64,000 nucleotides of DNA from Chlorops oryzae (lineage: Eukaryota > Arthropoda > Insecta > Diptera > Chloropidae): assembly GCA_020466095.1 (NCBI GenBank), contig CM035807.1:8313197-8377196 (forward strand), given 5' to 3'. Shown here in pieces: positions 1 through 10,784 of this stretch. The notes beneath the pieces were generated by a model. The model made no database searches, was not told where the DNA came from, and was given only the letters and a program-made list of their open reading frames with translations. Within the stretch, counting starts at the first letter, position 1, and every line of letters starts with the position of its first letter. Both the position numbers and the translations under genes were made by a program.

Positions 1-336
1 GATGGAGGATCTCATGCTTGTGTCATCATCATCAGAAAGTATATAACAATTAGCTGGCTGATTTATCAAGCTACGACCTATGATAACCTTATCTTACCGC
101 ACTTGTTCCCGGAAGTTGATCACAATTGTTGTTATGGTTGCACTAAATGCTCATTAGCTACATAAATACTAGGCTATTTGTGTTTTATAAAAAACCTTAT
201 TGGGCTCATACAAGCAGTTAAAATTAAAAAAAATTTTTCGTAGCATACTTAATGGCCTCAATTTGGCCAGTGAATAAGGGGTTTCCAAAAATATTAATGC
301 AAAATCCTCATTTCTATTTAAGCACAACTGCCAGAG
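1..336. other. AT-rich non-coding sequence
   Basis: I see no coding frame, RNA gene or repeat unit before the SINE. The stretch ends in the left 9 bp target-site duplication of that SINE (CTGCCAGAG, 328-336). Confidence 0.6.
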
Positions 337-516
337 AATGGTAAGATTAGGTAAGTGTGGCTGCCACCAAGGGTGGCACACTTAGGAAAATGGGAAATTA
401 AAGAAAAACCGAAACTGAAAAACGACACAAACATCCATGAACTCAGCTGGGAGTTGAACGCAGAGCCTTTAGCTACGTAATTTGGAATTTCAACCAACTA
501 CAGCACAGGGGCCGAC
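337..516 (-). mobile_element. tRNA-derived SINE, about 180 bp, with 9 bp target-site duplication
   Basis: Read on the minus strand, the unit starts GTCGGCCCCTGTGCTG and has a tRNA-like D-arm/A-box stretch (GTAGTTGGTT). About 45 bp later comes a B-box-like GTTCAACTCC. It ends in a tail with GGTGGCAGCC and TTACCTAATC. It is bounded by an exact direct repeat CTGCCAGAG at 328-336 and 517-525, the signature of target-primed insertion. The same head and tail recur at 25165 and 29318, and the tail also at 28940, so this is a dispersed family. It encodes no protein; mobility would depend on a LINE elsewhere. Confidence 0.75.
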
Positions 517-1298
517 CTGCCAGAGCATTAATTTTGATTACGATTAAGCTATAATTAGCCTTTAAATATGCTACAAAATAAAATTTTACTAAGCAAAGCC
601 ATAGAAAATTAACAAATTCAGCATTTTAGATCTTCTTAAAACCTTATTTAAGTTCCGATGGCATTAAAAAAAATAAAATTGTGAAAATTGGTATTGGTTC
701 TCTTGATGATTTCCATTTTTGATTCATCTAAAAAAAATTATATCATGACCGTCATAAAGCGCGACTATTCCAACTGGGAAAATGTTAAAGCTTAAGCAAA
801 TAAATAAGTGAGTGTTCCGACAACATTCTTCCTCATCTAAGGATGTTGATATACATATGTTGCACTGTGTTTTCAGCAGCAGCCAGCCAGCCAGCCAGCA
901 GCATTCGAATGTCTGATCAGGAATGTATACTTTCTGTCTAGTTTTTCAACTCTTTCGATTTTCTCTCTACTTTTTATTTCTTAGTAGATGCAACATTGTT
1001 TTTACTTCTGCCAGCATGACTAATTATTTTGCGCACGCCTTACAATGAAATCGCTTAAGTTTAATTAAATGCAATTGCATATTCAGGCAGAAGAGTGATG
1101 AATATAATAAGAAAAAAAATAAAATTTTCAAATGCAAGAGAAGAAATAAGTTTTCTTAAAGTTAAGAAAGAAACAAAAAACGGTGGATGACATTCTTCTT
1201 CGAATATCTTCAGTTGTAGTTCAATAGATCAGAGTTTTGAAATGATTTTTGACTTTCGGTCATACCGAATTGATTTGAAAAAGTGTTTTTCATTTGAT

Positions 1299-1346
1299 CG
1301 CCCAATGATGATAAGCGCTGACAAATCAAATCATATTATTACCTTT
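1299..1346 (+). repeat. Direct repeat copy 1 (pair with 3048-3092)
   Basis: The segment containing CAATGATGATAAGCG followed by TGACAAATCAAATCATATTA is repeated in the same orientation about 1.75 kb downstream. The two copies differ by a few single-base indels. The flanks do not match, so this is a conserved core of a dispersed repeat rather than a long duplication. Confidence 0.6.
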
Positions 1347-3047
1347 GAGTATGCAACGAAAATTTTAATAGCAAATTTCGGGAAATATGAACAGGAAGTC
1401 CATAATAGCATCACTTGACTCATCCGTATAGCCAAAAGTCTCGTTTTAATCTTTTGACATGCGTCAGTCGTAAATCTTGAGCTCATATCTCAGCGACAAA
1501 GTCGAAACTGAATCTTACGACGGTTACAACGACAACGATTACGACTGCGGCCGCCTGTGCGTGTCCTCATTTGTCCAGCATATGCTGACATGGCAGCATG
1601 AACATGCAAAAATAATCACACACACACACGCATGCAATCATACATAAATACATACATACATAAATAGATTAAGAGTAAATACAACCGATGTTACATGCAC
1701 TACGTATGTACATACGTATCGGGTTTTGTAGAAGTACCTACACTCGCATGCACCGAAATTGACGCGACCGACGGCATGGCCGCAAACCTACAGACTCCAC
1801 TGAATTGTTCACTCAATTTCATTTTCGTTGGATTTTGTTATGAATTCGGCTGCCATCAGAGGAGCCTGTTCCCTAATCGCACACACGCACGCACCCATCC
1901 ATACATACATAACCATCTATCCATATGTGTGTTTCACACGCCTCACCGACATTGACAAGGCCTATGCAAATATTTAGTAAACGAATCAGCGCTTTGCGAC
2001 TGTTATCATTTATGCCCTTACTTCTGACAATTTTGACAATGCTTAAACGAGTCGGAGGAGTGTGTGCCGATCCTGATCCATGGATTGGGGCATTAGAGTG
2101 CGATGTTGTTCGTGCGTACACACATATATTTTGTATTAAGCCTTGTATTGGACGCACATTGAAATCACAATGACAAGAATACGAACGGGCGAACAAACGA
2201 ATGACAATGATGACGACTGCGGCGACAATGTTGCTTGATTTTGTTGCTACAATCATTGCCTTGCCGTTCGCCTTCTGCCTTTAGCCTTCAGCCTTCAGCC
2301 CTCTGTCTTTCTGCTCTGTACTTTTTGCTTTCAGTTGTCTGCTTTCTGATGTGATGTGACGCGGTTTGCTCAACTCGTGCTATCGTGCATGTTTTCGCTT
2401 TGTCCTTATTTGTTCTTTGGCAGAGGCAAATATCGCATTTGTCATTTTGCAGCGTCATACATCTTCGCTCTTGTCACAATCCGTAGATGGACGCCTATAT
2501 GAATATACAATATCGCTGAGAATCGCTGGCAAATTTTTGGTGCGGATCCACATTTCCCATATTCGTTCGTTCGTTCGGTCGCCCATGGAAATGCTAGAAG
2601 CATTGCCATTGTCCAGCATGGATTATACAACGTTGAAAAAACTAATTGCTACAAAATTTCACGCGCTCTCATTTGCTTCTTGTCCTTATTTGAACCGATT
2701 CTCTTCATTGTCTCTCTCGACATCGTTTTACTGAGCAAGAACAATGTTAATGTTTTTTCTTTTGTGACTTGAGTGACTACTATTAGAGATGCAATCGATT
2801 AAAAGAAACGTAATTATTTTTAACTACACAATATTGAGATTTTGAGTCTTGCAGTGCTGAAAATTCTCATTCAATGAAAAGATGATATCGAATTAAAAGT
2901 ACGTGAATATTTTTACTAAAATATCATCAGTTATCTTAAATCTAGCAGTGCCTTTTGATATATTTCCAATTCTTCCAAACATCACACTCGAAATGCTTTC
3001 AGACTTTTGATGAGATCGTCAATAGCGACTTGTCCAGTTGCCTTGAA

Positions 3048-3092
3048 CGCCAATGATGATAAGCGTGACAAATCAAATCATATTATTACTTT
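3048..3092 (+). repeat. Direct repeat copy 2 (pair with 1299-1346)
   Basis: This is the second copy of the 45 bp segment, lacking one C in the first part and one C in each of two later positions relative to copy 1. It sits just beyond the gag-like remnant adjoining the LTR. Confidence 0.6.
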
Positions 3093-3179
3093 AATATCAA
3101 GAATGTTATACATTTTCGAAATATCGATCATATTTCCATATATGCTTCCAAACCATCACCCGTCTGGAAGATGCTGTTC

Positions 3180-3490
3180 AGCAATCTTTTTTGTAGAGAT
3201 TCGTTTCAATATCGCCGACCTTTCTCCAGTTGTTGGTTTGTATTTTGGGATCTGTTGTCCTATCTGTTTGCTGCATAAGCGCTACTCTAATACGCCGTAG
3301 TTGATTTTTCACTCCTCCACGCCTTTTCGGTTTAATCAATAGGGCTATGTTGGTTAAGTTTTCTTCTTGTTGCTTATCCCTGTCCTGGGCGGCCTTCAGC
3401 TGTCTCTCCTGGTAATCCTCGATTGTTAGCGACTTAGGCCCTGCGCTTGGATCTTTCTGTAGACTTCATGCAACGGGTTGTTCATTTTTA
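3180..3490 (-). pseudogene. Possible gag-like remnant next to an LTR
   Basis: On the minus strand a frame of roughly 95 codons is open. It is hydrophilic and not low in complexity, with recognisable pieces GPKSLTIEDYQERQ, RDKQQEENL, KPKRRGGVKNQLRR and NNWRKVGDIE, and it ends at a stop near 3206. A short ATG-started frame (MNNPLHEVYRK) precedes it in another phase, so a frameshift may separate start and body. It lies immediately downstream, on the minus strand, of an LTR-like segment, where gag would be expected. I do not recognise the family with certainty. Conserved gag motifs such as zinc knuckles are not seen, and the sequence is truncated within about 300 bp. Confidence 0.25.
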
Positions 3491-3522
3491 TTCTCCGTAA
3501 TATGCTGATAAAGCTTAAACTG

Positions 3523-4336
3523 TGTTGTAGCGTCGGGATGAGCGTCTAAGCTGAGTAGGAATGAGAAGTCCTTTTGTTTGAATTTGATTACAACTCTTTA
3601 TTTAATTCCATTAAAATATTACAATGTCCTATTCTAGCTCACTTAACTACCCTAATCCCTAGCTAACACGGACGATCGACACTTTAACGTCCTGGCTTGT
3701 GAGTAGGTGCGCTAAAGTTGAGATCCACTGATACTATTCGAAGTTGCAAGCGAAGTCCTCTTCCATAGATCGATGATCAGCTTTTATAATCAGATAGTGC
3801 TTTTCATGCACTTTCTTAAAGTCGATCATTTCCAAAGTGTTCTTCTTCGTCTGCTCATCGTCCTATTTATTCAGCTTGTTGTTGTTGTCGCGCTGGTCGA
3901 GTTCTTCTTTCGCGTTGATACAATCTTGAGTAATACTTGCTGTTGTTGTTGGGTAATACGGGTGTTTTGTCAATATCGTCTATTGCCACACATTCTTCTG
4001 GGTCAACTTGGTTGTTGTTAGTGCTATTGGCTTTTGCTTATTTCCTCTATCGTCAGCTTAATTTCGGCCTTGAGCTGCGACCTGTTGTTGTTGTTATTGT
4101 TCTTGGCATAGGTCAGCTTATGCAATTACTTCTGCTGACTCGCTGACTCATTGCCTTACGTTCTACTGCTGATTCGCCCGAACCGATCGCTTAACTGGTG
4201 ATCGTTGGCTTTGATTGTTTAGGTAAGCATTTCCTCTCTGTACTTTCTTATTATGGGCGCATGGTTTTGTTGTTGCACTCTTCTGTTGATCGAGAAATGA
4301 GTAGAAGAACTGTTTGTGCTGTTGTGACACACAACA
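3523..4336 (-). mobile_element. Probable LTR of an LTR retrotransposon (solo or 5' LTR), 814 bp
   Basis: On the minus strand the segment runs from TGTTGTGTG to CTACAACA, a short TGTTG...CAACA inverted terminus typical of LTRs. An AATAAA polyadenylation signal (complement of 3598-3603) lies in its 3' third, where the R region would be. It is flanked by the 4 bp direct repeat ACTG (3519-3522 and 4337-4340), which would suit a solo LTR. The gag-like remnant directly downstream suggests instead a 5' LTR with truncated interior. No second LTR copy is seen in the window, so the boundaries are tentative. Confidence 0.45.
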
Positions 4337-4340
4337 ACTG

Positions 4341-6780
4341 TTAAACTGGCAGGATCGCCATGTAAGGTTTTTTGGTTAAGCTAGAAAAGAATAGGTCGAT
4401 TTTCGCGTCTTTTTCTTTCGAGGCGAGTCAAACGCCAATATTCAATAAAGTACATCAAATGAATAGACTTAAAACTTAAAACGAACGTGTATACGGGTTT
4501 TCGTCGTCCTTCGATCGCTGACTCAACGTGTTGATTTAAAAAGGTTACTAGTAATATAAATTGGGTCACGGTGCGATTGCATTTGAAAATTGTAATGTCA
4601 CAATACGGCACTAAAGACAAACGCCAAAAGATAGTGTGTGACTCATACTGTCTTAAGAGGAATGTTAGTAGGAGTTATTACATGTGTGACTTCAAGTGTT
4701 TTTTATACACAACAATTGGGATTCAATTTAATCTTGTTTCGGGTACATCGAGGAAATATTTTCTTTTTTTTTTGGATCCTGGCAAATGATCTCTAAACCA
4801 CAAGAGAACCCTTCATCTCGAAGAAGGGAGAAATTGCAAAGTAAATTGTTCAATATTAGACAAAATATTCGTCTTTCCTTCCTTGGCCATATATGATCAC
4901 TCCTAGGTAGAGCATAGCGTGGCAAGACAAACTCTAAGCAATCTTTTAATTTCCATATTACTTACTGCTCCACTCCAACCAAAAAGTCTTACTGTCATCA
5001 TCATTTTGAATTATCCCATAACGTCAGCTGGTAATCCTACAAAAGTGAAGTATTTGTTACAAATTCAAGAAAAGTCACGCATCGAAAAATTCCTTCTGGA
5101 ATTTTAATGAAAAATTTTTTTAAGGATGTCGAAACTAATTTCCTTAGAGTGTCCTCGAAACATTATGATCCCGTCTTTTCGTTTCGTAATTCAAAATTAT
5201 ATTCCTAGAAAATTTTAGTTTTGAAATTTTTTGGTACATTTGAAAGCTACCATCTTATATGAAAATATATGTATGCAAAGCACATATTCATAGTTCAAAT
5301 AGAGCAAATATTTTGCACCCTCAATAAATTAACTAAACGTTTTGCTACAATTTCGAATGCTAATCCCCCTTCAACATGGTACAAAAAACACAGCAACAAA
5401 TCAACAATACAATGAAAAAATAAGAAAACACACATACACACGCACAAATAAGAAGAACGACAACATAAGTCGGATTTTTTTTCCTTTTTTTTTTGCCACT
5501 TTTGTAATCATCTCTCTGCCTTTTTCAAAGCAGTTTACAAAAAAATTAACAATGTCATCAAAGCAAGTTTACATGATGCTGACACTGTTGTTGTCCTCTT
5601 GTACTGATTACATGCTTAAATCTTTTGAAAGCCCTTTGTGCAGCAACACCCACAAGCAGGCACACACACACACACGCGCACACAGGAACACGCACAAAAA
5701 GCCCATCACATTTGTGCGTGAATTAAAATGCGTGTCTGGCGTGTTTTGGGCCTCTGGCTCTGGCTCTTGTTCTGGCTGTGGCTCTCCCACTGCCTGTGCT
5801 GCCTTAACATGAAAGTGATAAAAGAGAACGAAGAGGAAGCAAAAATTTCTAACCCGAATAACTTTCCAAAACTATTCATAACATTTATTTAATATTCACG
5901 CAGCTCAAATAGCGGATCAACATGAGCAGGACGAGTCATCAAGTCCTGCACACCCCATCCCACCGCAAACGAGCAACGCTGGCATCAACACACACATAAA
6001 AAAAAAAAAAAATGATAATAAAAAAAAGCATTTTGTAATCCTTTGCTATCATGATCTCTACATTTTCCTCTCTCTTTCTCTTCCTCTCGCCCGCTCTCAC
6101 CCTCTCTCTCTCAATCGTTCTCTGTGTGTTTATTTATTTTTGGTACATTACCACGCACGTACACATATGCATGAGCTCGTAAACACGATATACGCAGGCA
6201 TAAGAATAAATGAGTACGGCTTTCGGCTTCATTCATGTACACAATGTTAAATCATATTAAAATATTCAAAACCTTCTCAAGACATGTTCTTCTTCGACTA
6301 TAGCAGATACACTGCACATGATGTATGTGCACGATGTGATGTCGCTGTATCTGTGTGTGCGAATATGTGAAATGATTTGCTTTTACATAGGTACGAGAAG
6401 AGCATTAGTACGCAAAACATTATACAACAACAACGGAAAGCGGAAAGCTAAAAACCCATTTAAAGGAACATGACCCTCGTGCTTTGTCCACGCGCCCAAA
6501 AACCAAAAACCGATGTCTATCGTCCTTTGTATTTGGTGCGAGTAATACATCCATCCATGAATCGGAGTCGGAGTCGCAGCCATAGTCGGCGGAGTCAAGC
6601 TAAGCGGGGTATGCGCGGGTGCAAATTTTAAAAGCAGAATATCCCATTTGTCTCACATTTTTCGGGTCTCCAATGGTTATGGTTTCAGTGGGCGTGCATT
6701 GTCGCCGGGTATCCCTGCATCATTCGGTGTTGTGTTGCTTTGCGTTGCGTTGCGTCGATGCGAGCCTACCGATGTTAAGT
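4341..6780. other. Non-coding stretch, simple-sequence rich
   Basis: No gene is recognised. The longest open frame (5342-5812, +) is made mostly of CA/GC-biased repeats and TCTGG repeats, and I treat it as noise. Pyrimidine tracts (about 6060-6125) and CA runs (5660-5690) are present. GC content and GTTGCG repeats rise at 6700-6760, just upstream of the candidate first exon. Confidence 0.5.
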
Positions 6781-6915
6781 TAAGTTCCCTGCTCCTTCCA
6801 TTCCTTTTTGTAAATTGAATGTGAAATTTTTGAATAATTTTCGGCAACTGTGCGAAGAAAATGAAAGAAAATCGAGCGTAAAGTCATGAGGATGTTCTCG
6901 GAAAGTGTTTAGAAG

Positions 6916-6943
6916 ATGCTCAAATATTTATTAAGGCTAAACG
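6916..6943 (+). CDS. Candidate first coding exon of an unrecognised gene (distal isoform)
   Basis: The exon begins at an ATG with A at -3, preceded directly by an in-frame TAG two codons upstream. It encodes MLKYLLRLN plus one base of the next codon. It ends at GTGAGC, the 5' end of a 94 bp intron (6944-7037) that closes with a long T/C tract and CAG. That intron size and structure are typical of flies. The preceding 100 bp (GAAAATGAAAG-type sequence) resembles fly 5' UTR, but I cannot place a transcription start. Phase matches the next two exons. Without splicing, the frame opened by this ATG closes at once. The product is unknown; a chance ORF with fortuitous splice sites remains possible. 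Confidence 0.35.
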
Positions 6944-7037
6944 GTGAGCGTGTGTGTGTGTGTGAATGCCTTCGTGTAGTTGCGTTTTAGTTGCGCTATG
7001 CAAGGACATTTCTCTATGAATTTTTTTCTTTTTTCAG

Positions 7038-7089
7038 GGTGTCTTCGCATCACTGGAGAGAAGATGAGATACCCATATGAGAAGTTAAG
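7038..7089 (+). CDS. Candidate second coding exon (52 bp)
   Basis: The exon follows a strong acceptor (poly-T/C tract then CAG). It continues the frame from 6916 as a Gly codon split across the intron, then CLRITGEKMRYPYEKL, leaving two bases (AG). The donor is AAG followed by GTGTGT, weaker than consensus. If the donor is not used, the frame ends at a TGA 11 bp further on, giving only a 29-residue peptide. The two leftover bases are completed by the single leading A of the exon at 10575 to give an Arg codon, so the join is phase-compatible. Intron 2 would be 3.5 kb and contain a repeat insertion. Confidence 0.35.
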
Positions 7090-9103
7090 GTGTGTATGAA
7101 TGTATGCCTTGCTGATGCGTTTGCGTTGAATTTTATTTAGGTTTCGATGTCATATAGAATGTTAACATTTGGAATGTCTAATAGAAAATGTGTTTTACCT
7201 ATTCATTTATGTTAATGGTGAACTAAAAAAAAAAAAAAAAAAAAACAAAATGTGACACGATTTTCGAGTGATGTGAGTGATTTTATGAGTGTGATTACAG
7301 GTGCAAATACATATATGATTTTTAAGAGCCAGTTTAAAGTCTAGGATCACCTGAGATGGACCATTTTAATTCTGTATACAAGCAATGAGTGGCGTCAGGA
7401 TATTCGACTTAGCCATATTCTTCTGTATCTCTGTCAATCCGTTCCTCTGTGTATCGATTTCTTATCAAAGAAGTTGGGTCTTGATGACTCTCGGCCTGAA
7501 GGTTGATACGAATACACACAAGAATATATTCGTGAATGAACTTGATCGTATCATTTGAAGGGGCAGCTCCAGTACCTACTAGGGTCTCTCATGCTAACCA
7601 CATAAACTGAACTAAAAATCTGAAACTTCTGAGATTTTTTGATACAAATGATACAATTTACAAGCTTATTTCAGGGCCCTTAATATTGCTTCCAAAAATT
7701 TTAATAAAATTCACATATACTCGGGCTATAATTAATAAAATCTAGTGAGGGTACTGACACTAAAGAGGCGGCACTAACGCCAGGATATAACTTTCTATCG
7801 GACTTTACTTATAGAATATTGCATAGGCCCTGCCTTCATTATTCACGTCATCGCCAATACAGGGGCGATTCTTAATAGCGCCAAAATAGGGCCAAGATAA
7901 GCCTGCTCTTGCCAAGATTTGTTAGTCCAAGGTCTGTCTAGACCCAGCGAAGATTTAGCTATGTATATTGTGGCAACACAAGCTAAACCCAAGATTCAAG
8001 ATTACTAGACTTCTCTAGGCAATTTTCCAGCCAAGTTGGGATATAAAGATGAAATAATTGACAACTGATAGATAATAAAGGAAGGCATCAGAATATAATT
8101 TTTTTCTTCTAATTTTACGTAGAGAAAAATTTCAATAGGGGTCTTCCCTTAAGGGCTCAACGCTGTTAAAGTAAATTGAAAGGAAGTTACGAGCTCATTG
8201 TTTTGAAGAAAGGAAATCAGAGTTGAAGTTTCGATGACAGGTCGACAAATATATAGAAAATGTATGACTTAAATGCAACCCTGTGAGTCCGATTACTTGT
8301 AATTAGCGTATGCGTTCAAGTAGCGAAAGTAAGTCAAAGTACTTATTTGTTTTTTCTACATGTGTTTGGTATAGGATATTTACTTGCTTCTTTAGAGCGT
8401 AGAGCCCTTTAAACGCGTATTGGCCTCAAAATCTTCGAAAACTTATAAATCAAGAAGGCTTAGAAATTAATGAACGAAGTTTTGTATGAAAAATTTTACA
8501 ATTTAACGCTTTTTCCATTTTTTCACGTTTAAGGGAAGAACTCTAATATTTTTTTTTGTGCATTTCCGTTTTTGGGCGATTTTTTTAATTTCGTTATTCG
8601 ATGGTTTACCACCAAAGATGTCTTTTTCTTCTTAATGCCTTCTATTTCGACCACAGTCTAAACTCTTCATTTCAATGAAAACATCAAAACAATATCCTTT
8701 CGGTGCTATCCGCTCCACAAAGGCTTCTTAACTTAATTATCATCGATTTCGTTAAAAATAAAATAAAATAAAATAAAAAAAAAAATAAAATAAAATACTT
8801 AAATGCAACATGCTTTAAATTTGAAATTCTTTTTGCGTATGTATGTGTTATTTGAAATTTTTATTTAAAAAAATAATTGAGCCACTTTGCCCCAAGCTCA
8901 ATCGAAATTGAGGCTTATAAACTAACATCACGCTCGCCAATCCAATCATCAATCCATCATGGCCCAAAGGACGACACACACGCCACGCTTACGTTTTGGC
9001 GTGGATTTGTCGAAACGAAGCACACTCAAACATTCAAACAAGCAAACGCACATACATAAATACGCAAATATACATACGTACATATAAAAATACATACATA
9101 CAT
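7090..9103. other. Candidate intron sequence, no gene seen
   Basis: AT-rich sequence with a 20-base poly-A (7206-7225), AAAATAAAAT repeats (8756-8795) and CATA repeats up to 9103. No exon-like segment with paired splice sites was noticed apart from those listed. A weak inverted-repeat pair lies at 8124 and 8529. Confidence 0.4.
8124..8558. repeat. Possible MITE with about 29 bp imperfect inverted arms
   Basis: The left arm (8124-8152) reads GAAAAATTTCAATAGGGG then TCTTCCCTTAA. The right arm (8529-8558), reverse-complemented, reads AAAAATATTAGAG then TTCTTCCCTTAA. The arms match over most positions with small gaps. There is no clear target-site duplication, and the interior has no coding frame. 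Confidence 0.28.
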
Positions 9104-9462
9104 CCCAGAAAACATTTTGAGTCCTTAAAGACTCATATATGAAACCTTATAAAAGTCGGAGCCCTTATAATGAACTCTTTTAAGAGTCTTAAAGAGCGTG
9201 TTTCTCTTCTTGCGAAGGTTGTCTTATATGAGTCCGAAGTCATATAACGAAGTAGAACATTTTGGACACGTATATGACCCTTTCCGCACTTATATCTGAC
9301 TCTAATTTACTTCTAAATATGAGCCATATATGACTCCTATCGCACTCATATTTGACTCTTTTTTCGCTCAAATAAGAGCCATCGCACTCATATTTATGAG
9401 CTTGAAAAGACTCAAAAATGTTGAGTGATATTTATAATCGTATGCTGTACAAACATTTTTTT
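9104..9462 (+). mobile_element. TIR element, left portion (starts CCCAGAAAACATTTT)
   Basis: The segment starts CCCAGAAAACATTTTGAGT and contains many short GACTCATAT/GAGTC units. It ends in a block (TTGAGTGATATTTATAATCG then TATGCTGT) that recurs in the same orientation at 10813-10850. The start is an inverted match to the end of the segment at 11227. A 6 bp direct repeat ATACAT lies immediately outside both ends (9098-9103 and 11228-11233), although the left copy is part of a CATA microsatellite. This is either the left half of one element split by a 1.3 kb segment, or a separate truncated copy. Confidence 0.55.
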
Positions 9463-9899
9463 TTTATTTCATTTTATTTAATTTTTTTTATTTTTATTAT
9501 TAATTTTTCTTTCGTTTTATTCGATTAAAATCACTGTAACAAGCTACAATCAATATGTTTGGAGTAGCATTTTACATTAGAATTTATCTTCTCCTTAATC
9601 AAATAGCTACTTTTCTGCTTAAACATTCAAACGAAACATATATATATGTAGGTATTTAAATAAAAAACTAGAAATTCATTCCCTTTGAAAATCAAACCAA
9701 TCAATCTGCTATGTCATCTAATCCACTCTCTTTCTCTCTTCTCCAAATGCAATGTGTTTAAATGTTGATATTTAATTCAGTTTCCTCCTTTTCTCATTCT
9801 TCATTGCAAAAAAGTACGCACAGTCGTTTGAAAAGGGAGTAATGAACTCCTTTCTCATACAAACATATGCATTCCTACTAAAAACTTCAACATGCGAAA

Positions 9900-9942
9900 A
9901 GTACTAAAAATTTCAACACTGAACATACCATCGATCAGTTCT
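9900..9942 (+). promoter_or_regulatory. Candidate proximal core promoter (Inr-like TCAGTT)
   Basis: TCAGTT at 9935-9940 matches the fly initiator consensus TCAKTY, with the A at 9937 as +1. A weak TATA-like TAAAAATT lies at about -32. No convincing downstream promoter element is found at +28. The next 570 bp have 5' UTR character (many GTGAAAA and AAGTG words, several short upstream ORFs) and lead to a good donor at 10510. The motif alone is common by chance; the case rests on the downstream intron and exon. Confidence 0.25.
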
Positions 9943-10509
9943 CTTTGTTCTTGCCTTGCGGAGCTGTCAATTTAATTTCGTCATTTATTAGTTCGCGCGT
10001 GCTTTTCATGCGATGCATTATTTTTCGTGGAAATATCGGTTTAAACTACGAGGAAGTGAAGAAAATGAGTGTGGAAAGTGATTTTCAATATCATCTCCTT
10101 CGTTTTTATACAAAAGATTCTATAGCAAAGCGATGTATTTAGTGAAAATGAGTGAAAAGAAATGTGCGTGAATTAGAAGCCTGAAGCAATTGTTAGTGTA
10201 ATGCAATTTGACAGAATTGACCGAAAACATTGAGGTTATGGTTGGAAGACGCGAACCGCAATTGTCAAATCATTGCATGTTCCATGAATTTTGGCAATGT
10301 TTTCGTGAAATCATGCAAATGTGGACAGATTTCATACAAATCGAACTAAATACATGAACAAGTTGAAGAAAGTGACTATTTAAGATAATAATTTAACGAA
10401 AAAAGTGTTTTAAATAGCTTCTATAGAATCAATCACTGAAAATTTTCGTGAAAAGGCTTTTTTTAAATTAAATAGAAGGAGAATTGGCCTTTTTTAAGCG
10501 ATATTTAAG
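9937..10509 (+). other. Candidate 5' UTR exon of the proximal isoform
   Basis: The stretch ends in AAG followed by GTAATA, opening a 65 bp intron (10510-10574) whose 3' end is TTTGTTTCTCTTTTGACAG with a CTAAG branch-like site. Upstream ATGs exist, including one with ideal context at 10064 (AAAATGAG) that opens a 25-codon frame, so upstream ORFs would be present in this leader. No long coding frame is seen. It lies between the two halves of the CCCAG...CTGGG repeat. Confidence 0.3.
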
Positions 10510-10574
10510 GTAATATTTCTATCAAAGAAGTACAAAAGTACTCTTATCTAAGAGTTTTGTTTCTCTTTTGACAG

Positions 10575-10659
10575 ATTTTGGATACTTGAACGATTTATGA
10601 CAATTATTAAGGCTATGAATGCGATTGACTCCGAAGAACCGTTTGAAATGTACCAATTG
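10575..10659 (+). CDS. Candidate coding exon, 85 bp, with strong splice signals
   Basis: The acceptor is TTTCTCTTTTGACAG and the donor is TTG followed by GTAAGTG, near-perfect. The exon carries one leading base and 28 open codons: FWILERF, then MTIIKAMNAI, then DSEEPFEMYQL. Spliced to the 65 bp intron upstream, the first in-frame ATG is 10597 (weak context) or 10612 (G at -3), because an in-frame TAA lies in the leader. Spliced to 7089, the phase also matches, giving a 55-codon N-terminus. The composition is not low-complexity, unlike neighbouring frames. I do not recognise the protein, and the next exon is not found in this window. The alternative is a fortuitous or decayed exon inside a repeat. 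Confidence 0.42.
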
Positions 10660-10784
10660 GTAAGTGCAATGAAATTATCATTTTTACTGAACTCTTTTAT
10701 TGATTTGAACATATTACATATACATATGTACATATGATTTACTTATATATAAAATGATTACACTGAGATTAATGGTGATTTCGT

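Larger units (their letters stand above)
526..3160. other. Non-coding stretch with CATA/CA microsatellites and a dispersed 45 bp repeat
   Basis: No convincing gene is visible. The stretch holds AGCC/AGCA repeats near 880-900, CA and CATA tracts around 1618-1670 and pyrimidine-rich TTCAGCC runs near 2270-2340. Open frames around 1700-2730 are short, overlap on both strands and are shaped by simple repeats. A near-identical 45 bp segment occurs twice, at 1299-1346 and 3048-3092. Confidence 0.5.

Noticed and set aside
5342..5812. 156-codon plus-strand frame
   Set aside because: It is composed of ACA/CAC, poly-T and TCTGGC simple repeats, with no domain or splice context.
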